A stretch of 64,000 nt of DNA from Bacillus marasmi. GTDB lineage: Bacteria > Bacillota > Bacilli > Bacillales > Cytobacillaceae. Positions within the stretch are counted from its first letter, which is position 1. Each line of letters starts with the position of its first letter. The stretch spans positions 62,001 to 126,000 of the forward strand of contig NZ_LR656169.1 of NCBI RefSeq assembly GCF_902168435.1, read 5' to 3'. Shown piece by piece: positions 43,923 to 52,757 of the stretch. The translations under genes were made by a program, and so were the position numbers. Below the pieces are notes generated by a model. It did not search any database, had not been told where the DNA came from, and worked only from the letters and a program-made list of their open reading frames with translations.

Positions 43923-46526
43923 ATGTCAGAGAAATATCAAACGAGAGAGGAGCGCAAAAAGCAACAACAGACCGGGAAGAATACTCCGAAAGCGAAAAAG
44001 AAGAAATCAAAAAAAGGTACTCTAAATAAAATTTTCCTTATTTTAGTCGCCCTTGGAATTATTGGGATACTAACCGGTGTTGCCACTTTCGCTTATATGG
44101 TAAAAGATGCGCCAAAGCTCGAGGAATCTGCCTTAAAAGATCCGATTCCATCTGAAATATATGATAAAGACGGAAATCCGATTGCCGAAGTTGGCACAGT
44201 TAATCGTGACTATGTAGAATATGAAGAAATACCTAAACTCGTCGAAGATGCCGTATTAGCAACAGAAGATGTTCGATTTTACAAGCATAATGGTGTGGAT
44301 CTCATTCGATTAGGTGGAGCTGTCATTGCCAATGTCACAAGAGGCTTTGGCTCTGAAGGAGCAAGTACGATTACACAACAGGTAGTCAAAAACTCGTTCT
44401 TAACGCCAGAAAAAACAATTTCGCGTAAGGTTCAGGAAGCTTGGCTTTCCTATCAGCTGGAGCGAAAATATACAAAGCATGAAATCTTCGAAATGTATGT
44501 AAATAAAGTATGGATGTCTGAAGGAGCACACGGCATTAAAACCGCCGCAAAAATTTACTATAACAAATCACTAGATCAGCTTGAGCTTCATGAGGCTGCA
44601 TTGCTCGCTGGTATGCCGCAAAGTCCAGAAAACTATAATCCATTTAATTATCCTGACCGCGCAGAGAAACGAAGAAATATCGTTCTATCACTGATGAATC
44701 AGCACGGCTTCATTTCAAAGGAAGAAATGGAACAAGCCCAAGCTATTCCGGTTGAGTCAACATTGTTACCTGTGGAGCAGCGTGCTAAAAAGGAACAGCC
44801 ATTTGACTCCTTTGTTGACCGTGTGATTGATGAAGTTGAAAAGAAATATGGTAAAGATTTAAACGTCTTTACAGATGGATTAAAAATCTATACAACGCTT
44901 GATCCGAATGCCCAAACATATGTTGAAACGATGCTAAATACAAACGACATCGTCGCATTTCCTGATGATCAATTTCAAGCTGGTATTGTCTTATTAGACA
45001 CAAAAACTGGGGAAATTAGAGCAATTGGAGGAGGTAGAAACCAAAAGGTTAAACGTGGTTTTAACTATGCTACTGATATTAAGCGCCAACCTGGTTCGAC
45101 GATTAAGCCAGTTCTTGACTACGGCCCAGCAATTGAATATTTAAAATGGGGTACTTATCAGCCGCTTGATGATGCACCGATGAAATACTCTGATGGTACA
45201 CCTGTAAATAACTGGGATAATAAACATCTTGGAACTATGACTATGCGTGTCGCACTCGGTATGTCTAGAAACATACCAGCGATTAAAGCCTTGCAAGAGG
45301 TGGGATTAGATCGCGCTAAAGACTTTGCTGAAGGATTAGGAATCCATCTATCTGAGATATATGAATCTTATGCAATTGGCGGAATGGAAGATGGTGTATC
45401 GCCAATGCAAATGGCCGGTGCTTACAGTGCATTTGGTAATAACGGTATTTACACTGAACCATACTCAGTGAAGGAAATCGAATTGCGAGACGGTACAAAA
45501 ATCAAAACGGCTCCTGAATCAACCGTTGCGATGAAGGATTACACAGCCTTTATGATTACTGACATGTTAAAGAGTGTCGTCAGAGAATCATACGGTACAG
45601 GAAGAACAGCAGCCGTTCCAGGACTACAAGTTGCAGGGAAAACCGGTACGACAAACTATGATGATGCAACAAGAAGAAAGAACAACATTCCTAGTAGCGC
45701 AGTTCCGGATGCATGGTTTGCAGGCTATACGTCAAACTATACAGCAGCTGTTTGGACTGGTTATGATAACCGCAATACTTATATTCCATCAGGTGACGGT
45801 CAAAGAATAGCCCAGAAACTGTTTAAAAATTTAATGGCTCATGTGTCAAAGGGCATAGATACGCCTGACTTCCCTGTTCCAAAAACGGTACAAAAGGTTT
45901 CAATTGAAAAGGGTACTACGAAGCTTGCCAGCCCACACACACCAAGTGATCAAGTAGTTACTGAATATGCAGTTAAAGGTAGCGCTCCAACTGAAGTATC
46001 AGATAAATATAATAAACTTGGAGCACCGAGTGGAGTTAATGCTAAATATGATCAGGCTGCAAATAACATCTTGTTAACGTGGGATTATCCAGCCGAGAAC
46101 AGCGAAGGAATTCAATACGCAGTATCGGTTTCAATTAACGGTGGAGCCTCACAACAGCTGCAAACGACCGCAGAAAAGGGGATAAACGTTGTAAAACCGA
46201 CTCCAGGCGCTACCTATTCCTTTAGTGTTACCGCCATCCGTGGCGAACAGAGAAGTGATCCAGCTGGAGTCACAATCGTAATACCAGCTAAAAATAACAA
46301 TCAAAATGATGATGATCATGATGATGATACTGACAATCAAGATAACCAAAATAATGATGGCAATAACGATAATCAAAACAATAATGATAACAATGGTGGT
46401 ACCCAACCTGGGACACAGCCTGGGACACAACCACCAACACAACCTGGTACCAACCAAAATCAAACCTCAAGTAATATGAGCTCGCGCCTACCTGATGGAA
46501 GGAGCAATACGTTTACCAGAAACTAG
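43923..46526 (+). CDS. ponA: Penicillin-binding protein 1A/1B (class A)
   Basis: 867 residues: a basic cytoplasmic start, one membrane anchor (about 34-60), GT51 glycosyltransferase (E115 in ATEDVRFYKH; EGASTITQQVVKN), transpeptidase with S392xxK395 (PGSTIKP), SRN (GMSRNIP) and KTGT motifs, then a fibronectin type III-like domain (about 700-785) and an Asp/Asn-rich, Pro/Gly/Thr/Gln tail to the end. It polymerises and cross-links peptidoglycan and is a GpsB partner. The tail is the only unusual part. Confidence 0.96.
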   Translation: MSEKYQTREERKKQQQTGKNTPKAKKKKSKKGTLNKIFLILVALGIIGILTGVATFAYMVKDAPKLEESALKDPIPSEIYDKDGNPIAEVGTVNRDYVEYEEIPKLVEDAVLATEDVRFYKHNGVDLIRLGGAVIANVTRGFGSEGASTITQQVVKNSFLTPEKTISRKVQEAWLSYQLERKYTKHEIFEMYVNKVWMSEGAHGIKTAAKIYYNKSLDQLELHEAALLAGMPQSPENYNPFNYPDRAEKRRNIVLSLMNQHGFISKEEMEQAQAIPVESTLLPVEQRAKKEQPFDSFVDRVIDEVEKKYGKDLNVFTDGLKIYTTLDPNAQTYVETMLNTNDIVAFPDDQFQAGIVLLDTKTGEIRAIGGGRNQKVKRGFNYATDIKRQPGSTIKPVLDYGPAIEYLKWGTYQPLDDAPMKYSDGTPVNNWDNKHLGTMTMRVALGMSRNIPAIKALQEVGLDRAKDFAEGLGIHLSEIYESYAIGGMEDGVSPMQMAGAYSAFGNNGIYTEPYSVKEIELRDGTKIKTAPESTVAMKDYTAFMITDMLKSVVRESYGTGRTAAVPGLQVAGKTGTTNYDDATRRKNNIPSSAVPDAWFAGYTSNYTAAVWTGYDNRNTYIPSGDGQRIAQKLFKNLMAHVSKGIDTPDFPVPKTVQKVSIEKGTTKLASPHTPSDQVVTEYAVKGSAPTEVSDKYNKLGAPSGVNAKYDQAANNILLTWDYPAENSEGIQYAVSVSINGGASQQLQTTAEKGINVVKPTPGATYSFSVTAIRGEQRSDPAGVTIVIPAKNNNQNDDDHDDDTDNQDNQNNDGNNDNQNNNDNNGGTQPGTQPGTQPPTQPGTNQNQTSSNMSSRLPDGRSNTFTRN

Positions 46527-46549
46527 CTTAATAATTTTTACAGCATAGG

Positions 46550-46583
46550 AAGAGGATGATTCATTAGAATCATCCTCTTTTCT
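46550..46583. terminator. Bidirectional terminator between ponA and ypoC
   Basis: AAGAGGATGATTC / GAATCATCCTCTTTT hairpin with a 4-nt loop. Confidence 0.88.
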
Positions 46584-46595
46584 TGTTATTGCCAA

Positions 46596-46970
46596 TTACT
46601 TTCGTTTTGCCTCTTGAATAGCAAGAAATTTAGAGTATTGCTTTTCCTGCTCAGAAAACAATTCACATAATTGTATGAATGAAGGATACAAGTTGGGACG
46701 TTGCATGAGGAACTGAACTCGTTCAATGAAGTTGACCGGCTTAATCGATAAGCTGTCATCATCTATCTCTCCTAGCTTTCCCACAGGTAGTCCATTCGAC
46801 CAAAACACAAAGGTTAACAGCAATTCAATTCCTTTCTTCATCGGGATTAATGCTTCTTTATTTTTCCGAACAGCATATAACTCTTTAATTTCTATTTCTA
46901 GTCCATTCCATTCTTGAAGTAACTGAGGAATATGATTAGCTGCCTCAAGCCATGGCTCAGTTTGCTCCAT
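46596..46970 (-). CDS. ypoC: YpoC-like protein
   Basis: 124 residues, helical (PMKKGIELLLTFVFWSNGLPV central signature). It matches YpoC, encoded after nth in B. subtilis, function unknown. It overlaps the nth 3' end by 14 nt, so translational coupling is likely; last gene of dnaD-nth-ypoC. Confidence 0.85.
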   Translation of the reverse strand: MEQTEPWLEAANHIPQLLQEWNGLEIEIKELYAVRKNKEALIPMKKGIELLLTFVFWSNGLPVGKLGEIDDDSLSIKPVNFIERVQFLMQRPNLYPSFIQLCELFSEQEKQYSKFLAIQEAKRK

Positions 46971-47628
46971 TCTTCACCACATCCTTTTTTTTCATCCGCT
47001 TTTGACCTTCTCGGCAAACATCAAGTAATGGACAGCTTGGACACTGTGGATTTTGGGCTTTACAATGGTATCTTCCAAAAAAAATCAACCTATGATGTGT
47101 CACAGACCATTCCTCTTTTGGGATTTTCTTCATCAGTGTATTTTCAACTTCAAGAACAGTATCCTTCCATCGACAAAAACCCAGCCGTTTACTTACCCGC
47201 TCCACATGAGTATCAACCGCTATCGCCGGTACCCCAAAAGCAACAGAAACAACAACATTAGCGGTTTTCCTCCCAACACCTGGCAGCTTCATTAATTCAT
47301 CTCGATCATTTGGTACTATACCGCCATATTCTTCTAACAACATACTGCATAGTTTTTGAATGTTTTTCGCCTTATTACGATAAAGACCAATCGAACGAAT
47401 ATCCCCTTGCAATTCTTCCAATGAAACACCCAAATAATCCTCGGGTGTTTTATATTTTTGGAACAGATTTTTGGTCACTTTATTAACCAGTACATCGGTG
47501 CATTGAGCGGATAAGGCAACGGCGATAACCAGTTCAAATGGATTCGAGTGAACTAATTCGCAATGGGCCTCGGGAAACATCTCACCCATTTGATCTAAGC
47601 ATAATCGAATCTGTTGTTTTGTTAGCAT
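46957..47628 (-). CDS. nth: Endonuclease III
   Basis: 223 residues. Helix-hairpin-helix with catalytic Lys (LMKLPGVGRKTANVV), catalytic Asp region (AVDTHVERVSKRLG) and the C-terminal 4Fe-4S ligands CKAQNPQCPSCPLLDVC (C-x6-C-x2-C-x5-C). A DNA glycosylase/AP lyase for oxidised pyrimidines. The start at 47628 has GGAGGGG about 7 nt upstream; the frame's upstream start at 47655 is not supported. Confidence 0.96.
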   Translation of the reverse strand: MLTKQQIRLCLDQMGEMFPEAHCELVHSNPFELVIAVALSAQCTDVLVNKVTKNLFQKYKTPEDYLGVSLEELQGDIRSIGLYRNKAKNIQKLCSMLLEEYGGIVPNDRDELMKLPGVGRKTANVVVSVAFGVPAIAVDTHVERVSKRLGFCRWKDTVLEVENTLMKKIPKEEWSVTHHRLIFFGRYHCKAQNPQCPSCPLLDVCREGQKRMKKKDVVKNGAN

Positions 47629-47690
47629 GAATCTCCCCTCCACTTTTACAAACAAATAGCGAGAGAATTGGATTCTCTCGCAACTTTATT

Positions 47691-48386
47691 CTATTGCTCA
47701 AGCCAATTGTAAAATGGTACGTTACTAGGCTTTTCCTGTGCGTCATCCCTTTGCCGATTTGGTAGCTGGTGCTGACGGAATTTCCGGGCATAATTTTTAG
47801 CCTGTTCTATCGTTTTAACCCCATTTTTCTTCCATTCAAATAGTATCCGATCTATATATCGAAAGTTTAATTTTCCGGAAATCACAGCCTCTCGAAGAGC
47901 AGCTTTTATGATCACAGAATCATGCTGGTCGTCGTCTAACCACATTGCCAAAGATTCGCATTCAAACGGCGATAATGGACGACCAAACTCAGTTTCAAAG
48001 CAGCTATATAAATCCGTTTCCTGTTTTTGCTGCTGTTCATTTTCTTGAAATGATTGCTGAAGCTTAAACTGATTAATGAGCTTTTCCCACAATGGATCTA
48101 AAGAGTACATCTCATATCGAATACCATCTTCAGAAAATCCTTCTTTAATATCGATATAACCCTTTTGAATCAACCTTCTTAAAATCATGGAGCAATCGCC
48201 CGTCATTCGCTCGGCCAATTGAACAGGTGTAGGAAAGAAGTTTCCCTTTTCTATAAAGGACAGTAAGTGCAGGATTAAGACAACTTCCTGGTCATCAAGA
48301 TTAATCTTTTTATAATGAGTAAGTAGTGCGGTAGGAACCGATAGATTACCGCTTTTTATCCATGTCAACATGGTTGAATTGTTCAT
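47691..48386 (-). CDS. dnaD: DNA replication initiation protein DnaD
   Basis: 231 residues (B. subtilis 232): an N-terminal winged-helix oligomerisation domain (ALLTHYKKINLDDQEVVLI) and the DnaB/DnaD C-terminal domain with the YxxxIxxxW motif (YIDRILFEWKKNGVKT), ending in VPFYNWLEQ. Primosome protein loading the replicative helicase. The start at 48386 follows AGAGGTG by 8 nt; GTG 48395 lies inside that site. Confidence 0.95.
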   Translation of the reverse strand: MNNSTMLTWIKSGNLSVPTALLTHYKKINLDDQEVVLILHLLSFIEKGNFFPTPVQLAERMTGDCSMILRRLIQKGYIDIKEGFSEDGIRYEMYSLDPLWEKLINQFKLQQSFQENEQQQKQETDLYSCFETEFGRPLSPFECESLAMWLDDDQHDSVIIKAALREAVISGKLNFRYIDRILFEWKKNGVKTIEQAKNYARKFRQHQLPNRQRDDAQEKPSNVPFYNWLEQ

Positions 48387-48481
48387 TTGTAGCACACCTC
48401 TTCACTAGTATAGCATGAACATCTTTGCCAAGTAAGACTCGCTAAAATAATCCCAAAAACTGCAATGGTTGGATTTATCAG

Positions 48482-48516
48482 AAAAAACAGGCTGTCGCTT
48501 CGACAACCTGTTTTTA
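48482..48516 (-). terminator. Terminator of asnS
   Basis: AAAAAACAGGcTGTCG / CGACAaCCTGTTTTT imperfect hairpin immediately past the asnS stop. Confidence 0.8.
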
Positions 48517-48525
48517 ATAAAATTA

Positions 48526-49821
48526 TTAAGGATATAGTCGATTTAACAGACGTGGGAATGGAATCGTCTCACGAACATGCTCGACACCACTTATCCATGC
48601 AACAGTTCGTTCTAGACCAAGCCCGAAGCCTGAATGTGGGACAGATCCAAATTGCCGTAGCTCAAGATACCATTTGTAAGCATCAGGACTAAGCTCATGT
48701 TCCTTTAATCGTTTTTCTAGAAGTGAGAAATCGTGAATCCGCTCAGAGCCCCCGATAATCTCTCCGTAGCCCTCAGGAGCGATTAAATCTGCACACAGGA
48801 CTACATCTTCACGTTCAGGATGCGGCTGCATATAGAACGGTTTGAGCGTTGTAGGATAGTGTGTGATAAATACAGGTTTATCATAGCTTTCTGCAATTGC
48901 AGTTTCATGTGGAGCTCCAAAGTCGTCACCCCACTCGATATCATCAAAGCCCTTTTCCTGCAAAAATTTCACTGCATCATCATAGGTGATTCTCGGGAAA
49001 GGTGCAGTAATTTGTTCTAGTTTTGACGTGTCACGACCTAGCGTTTTTAATTCCACGACACAATTTTTCAGAACTGATTGAACTATATATGAAACATACT
49101 GCTCTTGAACTTGTAGATTTTCTTCGAATTCAACAAATGCCATTTCTGGTTCAATCATCCAAAATTCAATTAAGTGACGGCGTGTTTTTGATTTTTCAGC
49201 ACGGAAGGTTGGACCAAACGAGAACACTCGTCCTAAAGCCATTGCAGCTGCTTCCATATAGAGCTGACCGCTTTGTGAAAGATAGGCATCTTCATCAAAA
49301 TATTTCGTAGCAAATAACTCTGTTGTTCCTTCTGGAGCACTTCCAGTCAATATAGGCGGATCTACTTTCGTAAATCCTTGGGTATTAAAAAATTCATATG
49401 TAGCCCGAATGATTTCGTTACGAATCTTCATAACTGCATGCTGACGACGTGAACGGAGCCATAAATGTCGATTATCCATCAAAAACTCCGTACCATGCTC
49501 TTTCGGCGTGATTGGGTAATCGACAGCCGCATGTAATACTTCTATTCCAGTAACCTGTAATTCAAATCCAATCGGAGAGCGTTCGTCTTTTGTTACTTTT
49601 CCCGTAACATACATGGATGTTTCCTGGGTGATTGCTTTTGCTTGCTGAAACATCTCTTCCGGAACTTCGCTTTTTACAACGACTCCTTGAATAAAGCCTG
49701 TACCATCGCGAAGCTGTAGGAAGGCAATTTTCCCACTTGAGCGCTTGTTAGCTAGCCAAGCACCGATTTTTACTTCCTGATCAACGTATTTATGGACCTC
49801 TGAAATGGTTGTTTTTATCAT
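48526..49821 (-). CDS. asnS: Asparagine-tRNA ligase
   Basis: 431 residues (B. subtilis 430). Anticodon-binding OB fold (about 15-100), then a class II core with motif 2 [21 protein letters not shown] and motif 3 [10 protein letters not shown]. The start at 49821 follows GGAGGG by about 8 nt; a frame to 49866 is unsupported. It has its own promoter, and no T-box features are seen in the short leader. Confidence 0.97.
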   Translation of the reverse strand: MIKTTISEVHKYVDQEVKIGAWLANKRSSGKIAFLQLRDGTGFIQGVVVKSEVPEEMFQQAKAITQETSMYVTGKVTKDERSPIGFELQVTGIEVLHAAVDYPITPKEHGTEFLMDNRHLWLRSRRQHAVMKIRNEIIRATYEFFNTQGFTKVDPPILTGSAPEGTTELFATKYFDEDAYLSQSGQLYMEAAAMALGRVFSFGPTFRAEKSKTRRHLIEFWMIEPEMAFVEFEENLQVQEQYVSYIVQSVLKNCVVELKTLGRDTSKLEQITAPFPRITYDDAVKFLQEKGFDDIEWGDDFGAPHETAIAESYDKPVFITHYPTTLKPFYMQPHPEREDVVLCADLIAPEGYGEIIGGSERIHDFSLLEKRLKEHELSPDAYKWYLELRQFGSVPHSGFGLGLERTVAWISGVEHVRETIPFPRLLNRLYP

Positions 49822-49871
49822 TATTATGTCCCTCCAAAACAATACGAAACTCGAAATATGTACCAAAGTTC

Positions 49872-49901
49872 ATTATACCGTTTACTGCCTTTTATAATCA
49901 A
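49872..49901 (-). promoter_or_regulatory. Sigma-A promoter of asnS
   Basis: Minus strand TTGATT (49901-49896), 18-nt spacer, TATAAT (49877-49872), about 50 nt upstream of the start codon. Confidence 0.65.
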
Positions 49902-49924
49902 TATCCGAAACAAGAAGAAAATAT

Positions 49925-49957
49925 GCAAAAACGAGACAGATTTCTCTGCCTCGTTTT
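49925..49957 (-). terminator. Terminator of aspB
   Basis: AAAACGAGaCAGA / TCTGcCTCGTTTT imperfect hairpin between the aspB stop and the asnS promoter. Confidence 0.7.
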
Positions 49958-49969
49958 AAGAAAAGATGT

Positions 49970-51160
49970 CTATTGCATTTTACTTTCAACAAATTTATGG
50001 ATGCGGTCTACTGCTGCTTCCAATAGCTCTAATGAGGTCGCATAAGATAGGCGAAGATTGTCTGGTGCTCCAAAGCCTGAGCCTGGGACAACTGCTACTA
50101 ATGCTTCTTCAAGCAGCGCTGTCGAGAAATCATCCACATTTGCATATCCTGTTAACTCAACTGCCTTTTTGACATTTGGGAATAAATAGAAAGCACCTTG
50201 TGGCTTAATACAAGTAAAGCCTGGGATTTCAATCAATTTTAAATAAATTGTATTTAAACGGCTTTCAAATGCTTTTCTCATTTCCTCAACTGGTTCCTGA
50301 GAACCTGCGTATGCGGCAATGGCACCGTATTGTGCTGTTGTAGTCGGATTTGATGTACTATGACTAGCTAAATTTGTCATTGCTCCAATTAATTCTTTAT
50401 TCCCGGCAGCATATCCGATTCGCCAGCCTGTCATAGAATGAGACTTTGATACACCGTTGATAATAATCGTTTGTTCTTTAAGTTCTGGTGAAAGCTCGGC
50501 GATTGAAATATGTTTATTTTCGTCATATACGAGCTTTTCGTAAATTTCATCAGACACAATTAAGATGTCGTTTTGCAAACACACTTCACCTAGCGCTAAT
50601 AGTTCAGCCTCAGTGTACAACATTCCTGTTGGATTACTTGGTGAGTTGATAATGACTGCTTTTGTTTTGTCAGTAATTGCTTGTTTCAATTGGTCTGGAG
50701 TGATTTTATATTCATTCTTCTCTAAGCCCTCAACATAGACAGGTACTCCATCTGCAAGTTTTACTTGTTCAGGGTAACTTACCCAGTAAGGTGTAGGGAT
50801 GATGACTTCATCTCCCTCGTTTAGTAACGCTTGAAACAATGTATACAAAACATGTTTTGCACCACTACCAACAATAATTTGGTTTGCTAAGTAATCAATT
50901 CCTTGATCTTGTTTAAATTTTTTTATGATTTCATTTTTTAAAGCCGGTAAGCCTGCGGCTGGTGTGTACTTTGTTTGACCTTCATTCATTGATAATACTG
51001 CGGCATCAATGATATGTTGCGGGGTATTAAAATCAGGTTCCCCCGCGCCTAATCCAATCACATCTAACCCCTGTGATTTAAGTTCCTTAGCCTTTGCTGT
51101 AATAGCAAGAGTCGTTGATGGTGTTAACGTTTTGACCCTATTAGCTAATTGAATTCCCAT
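49970..51160 (-). CDS. aspB: Aspartate aminotransferase (class I/II, subgroup Ib)
   Basis: 396 residues. PLP-binding features: VGSGAKHVLYTLFQAL, NSPSNPTGMLY, SDEIYEKLVYD and the PLP-lysine motif NGVSKSHSMTGWRIGYAAG (second K). It interconverts aspartate and oxaloacetate with glutamate/2-oxoglutarate. It ends at a terminator before asnS; ypmB is 24 nt upstream, so the two share a transcript. Confidence 0.95.
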   Translation of the reverse strand: MGIQLANRVKTLTPSTTLAITAKAKELKSQGLDVIGLGAGEPDFNTPQHIIDAAVLSMNEGQTKYTPAAGLPALKNEIIKKFKQDQGIDYLANQIIVGSGAKHVLYTLFQALLNEGDEVIIPTPYWVSYPEQVKLADGVPVYVEGLEKNEYKITPDQLKQAITDKTKAVIINSPSNPTGMLYTEAELLALGEVCLQNDILIVSDEIYEKLVYDENKHISIAELSPELKEQTIIINGVSKSHSMTGWRIGYAAGNKELIGAMTNLASHSTSNPTTTAQYGAIAAYAGSQEPVEEMRKAFESRLNTIYLKLIEIPGFTCIKPQGAFYLFPNVKKAVELTGYANVDDFSTALLEEALVAVVPGSGFGAPDNLRLSYATSLELLEAAVDRIHKFVESKMQ

Positions 51161-51184
51161 TCTCCTAGCACTCCTTTTTTCTTT

Positions 51185-51658
51185 TTACATATTCTCGATT
51201 TTTCTCAGCCATTCACCTGTTTCAAAATCAACGTAATAATAATTTATCAGATTATTACGAGAAATGTAATATATTTCCCAACATTGTCGTTTTTTTATCA
51301 TTGCTAATTTGACTGAAATAATTTCCTTCGGATCTTTTTCTTGCAATAATTTATTAACGGCTTGTTGTTGAGTTATTCCTTCTTTTGCTTTACGCACAAT
51401 TACTTGATTATTTTTTTCTGATACCCAGACAATTACATCTTGTTTCTTATTGTCTTTTCCACGGAGTATATAATACGTTTCATTTCCGTTGAAAATTTGG
51501 ACATCGTCAATTTTATTTAGCTTAACTTCCTTTTTTGCAGCAGCAATGGCTTTTTCTTCAGCATTTCCCAATGGTTTTACAGAGTGTAAATATACATATG
51601 AGAAAAACGCAATGACCAACACGATTATTCCAATCCCACTTAAAATCCATTTTTTCAT
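51185..51658 (-). CDS. ypmB: YpmB-like membrane-anchored protein (DUF5590/PepSY-like)
   Basis: 157 residues: N-terminal transmembrane anchor (about 5-24) and two PepSY-like beta-helix units outside the membrane (ITQQQAVNKLL; final IYYISRNNLINYYYVDFETGEWL). Matches YpmB, upstream of aspB in B. subtilis. Function unknown. The small ypmA gene found beside it in B. subtilis was not found here. Confidence 0.85.
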   Translation of the reverse strand: MKKWILSGIGIIVLVIAFFSYVYLHSVKPLGNAEEKAIAAAKKEVKLNKIDDVQIFNGNETYYILRGKDNKKQDVIVWVSEKNNQVIVRKAKEGITQQQAVNKLLQEKDPKEIISVKLAMIKKRQCWEIYYISRNNLINYYYVDFETGEWLRKIENM

Positions 51659-51746
51659 CTTTTATCACTTCTTTATGTACGATATATATTTTTTGGCAAT
51701 GATAGAATGAGTCATTTTGGGTAACATAACGATAAGATACTAACCT

Positions 51747-51755
51747 ATTATAGCA
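51747..51755 (-). promoter_or_regulatory. Extended -10 promoter upstream of ypmB
   Basis: Minus strand TGCTATAAT, an extended -10; the -35 (ATCCTT) is weak. It may drive ypmB-aspB. Confidence 0.45.
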
Positions 51756-51846
51756 GTCAGTGACTATTGAAGGATATTTTTCAGTTAATTTTACAATAAA
51801 ATTTTTCTAGCCTACACACACATTTGGCTGCGCAATTAGTGCGCAG

Positions 51847-52680
51847 CTATTTTTTTTCATTGGATATCTTCAGTATTTCGTAATTTTTTTCGGTGAATTT
51901 GACCGTTATAGCTCCTATATCATGATTATGGTAAACACGAACCCAAGAATGTTGTAGCTGTTCCAATAAATCGTCGTTTATCTCTTGACGATTTTCAGGA
52001 AAAAAGAAAGCGATTTGCGGATCCAGTTCCTTCATTACTTCCTCGGAAACAAATTCCTTTGTTAACCGCCCTGGAAGCTTTACAATCGTTGTACCGACAG
52101 TTTCGTTATCCGGGAGATAAAGCTTTGGATCATGCTTAGGCTGATTCAACCATAAGATCCGCTTCTTGAGAAAGTTAATCTCAAGATCGATGCCATTATC
52201 GTCATGAATGGCTTCCACGATTACCCCTGGGAGAGGCTCGGCTTGTTCCCCTGCGCTAAACGTCTGTATATTAACATTCCCGCGCAAACTTTCAAGCCTC
52301 TGTAATTGCTCGGTGGCACTAACACCACTCATTAAATTTCGGACCGAATATTGATTAATAACCCACTCTAAATTATGCATACAACAGCTTTTATTACTAG
52401 TTAACAACACCGTATCAATCTGCTTGACATGATATAGTGCCAATAAATTTTTTAATTCCTGCTTCGTATTTTGACCACCAGAATTAATCAATACATTTTT
52501 TCCATTTGGATGCTGAATTAATGCTGCTTCACCATCCGTTAACGAGAAGAACGTCATCGCTAATTCTGTTTTCTTTAAATGTAAATCTATTGCTTCTATT
52601 TCAACCGGGTTAGCTGGAGATTCCAACGGGACGTAGTACCAATGCGAAAAAAGTATAAACGGCACCATTATCCACTTCAT
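51847..52680 (-). CDS. Metallo-beta-lactamase-fold (ComEC-like) protein lacking the zinc motif
   Basis: 277 residues with an N-terminal signal sequence (about 1-19), so exported or anchored. The fold start resembles the ComEC/Rec2 hydrolase domain (FFSLTDGEAALIQHPNGKNVLINSGG...IDTVLLTSNKSCCMHNLEWVIN), but where HxHxDH is expected it has SNKSCCMHN, and DGGG is NSGG. The enzyme centre therefore looks lost. GGAGG is seven nt before the ATG. It lies downstream of dinG on the same strand. A hairpin GCTGCGCAATTAGTGCGCAGC overlaps the stop codon. Confidence 0.7.
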   Translation of the reverse strand: MKWIMVPFILFSHWYYVPLESPANPVEIEAIDLHLKKTELAMTFFSLTDGEAALIQHPNGKNVLINSGGQNTKQELKNLLALYHVKQIDTVLLTSNKSCCMHNLEWVINQYSVRNLMSGVSATEQLQRLESLRGNVNIQTFSAGEQAEPLPGVIVEAIHDDNGIDLEINFLKKRILWLNQPKHDPKLYLPDNETVGTTIVKLPGRLTKEFVSEEVMKELDPQIAFFFPENRQEINDDLLEQLQHSWVRVYHNHDIGAITVKFTEKNYEILKISNEKK

Positions 52681-52757
52681 CTATATTCCTCCAATACAAA
52701 CATTAGCTATATCGTGTGTTCATTTAAGGAATTTTATTACAAAGCAATGCAAATATT

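Noticed and set aside
46149-46463. Minus-strand Ile/Val/Cys-rich frames opposite the ponA tail
   Set aside because: They are the antisense reading of the Asp/Asn GAT/AAT repeats.
49822-49969. T-box leader for asnS
   Set aside because: The leader from the predicted promoter is only about 45 nt, too short, and the upstream hairpin is the aspB terminator.
51827-51847. GCTGCGC/GCGCAGC hairpin as the terminator of the MBL-fold gene
   Set aside because: It overlaps the stop codon and on the minus strand is not followed by Ts; the T run is on the plus strand, where no gene ends.
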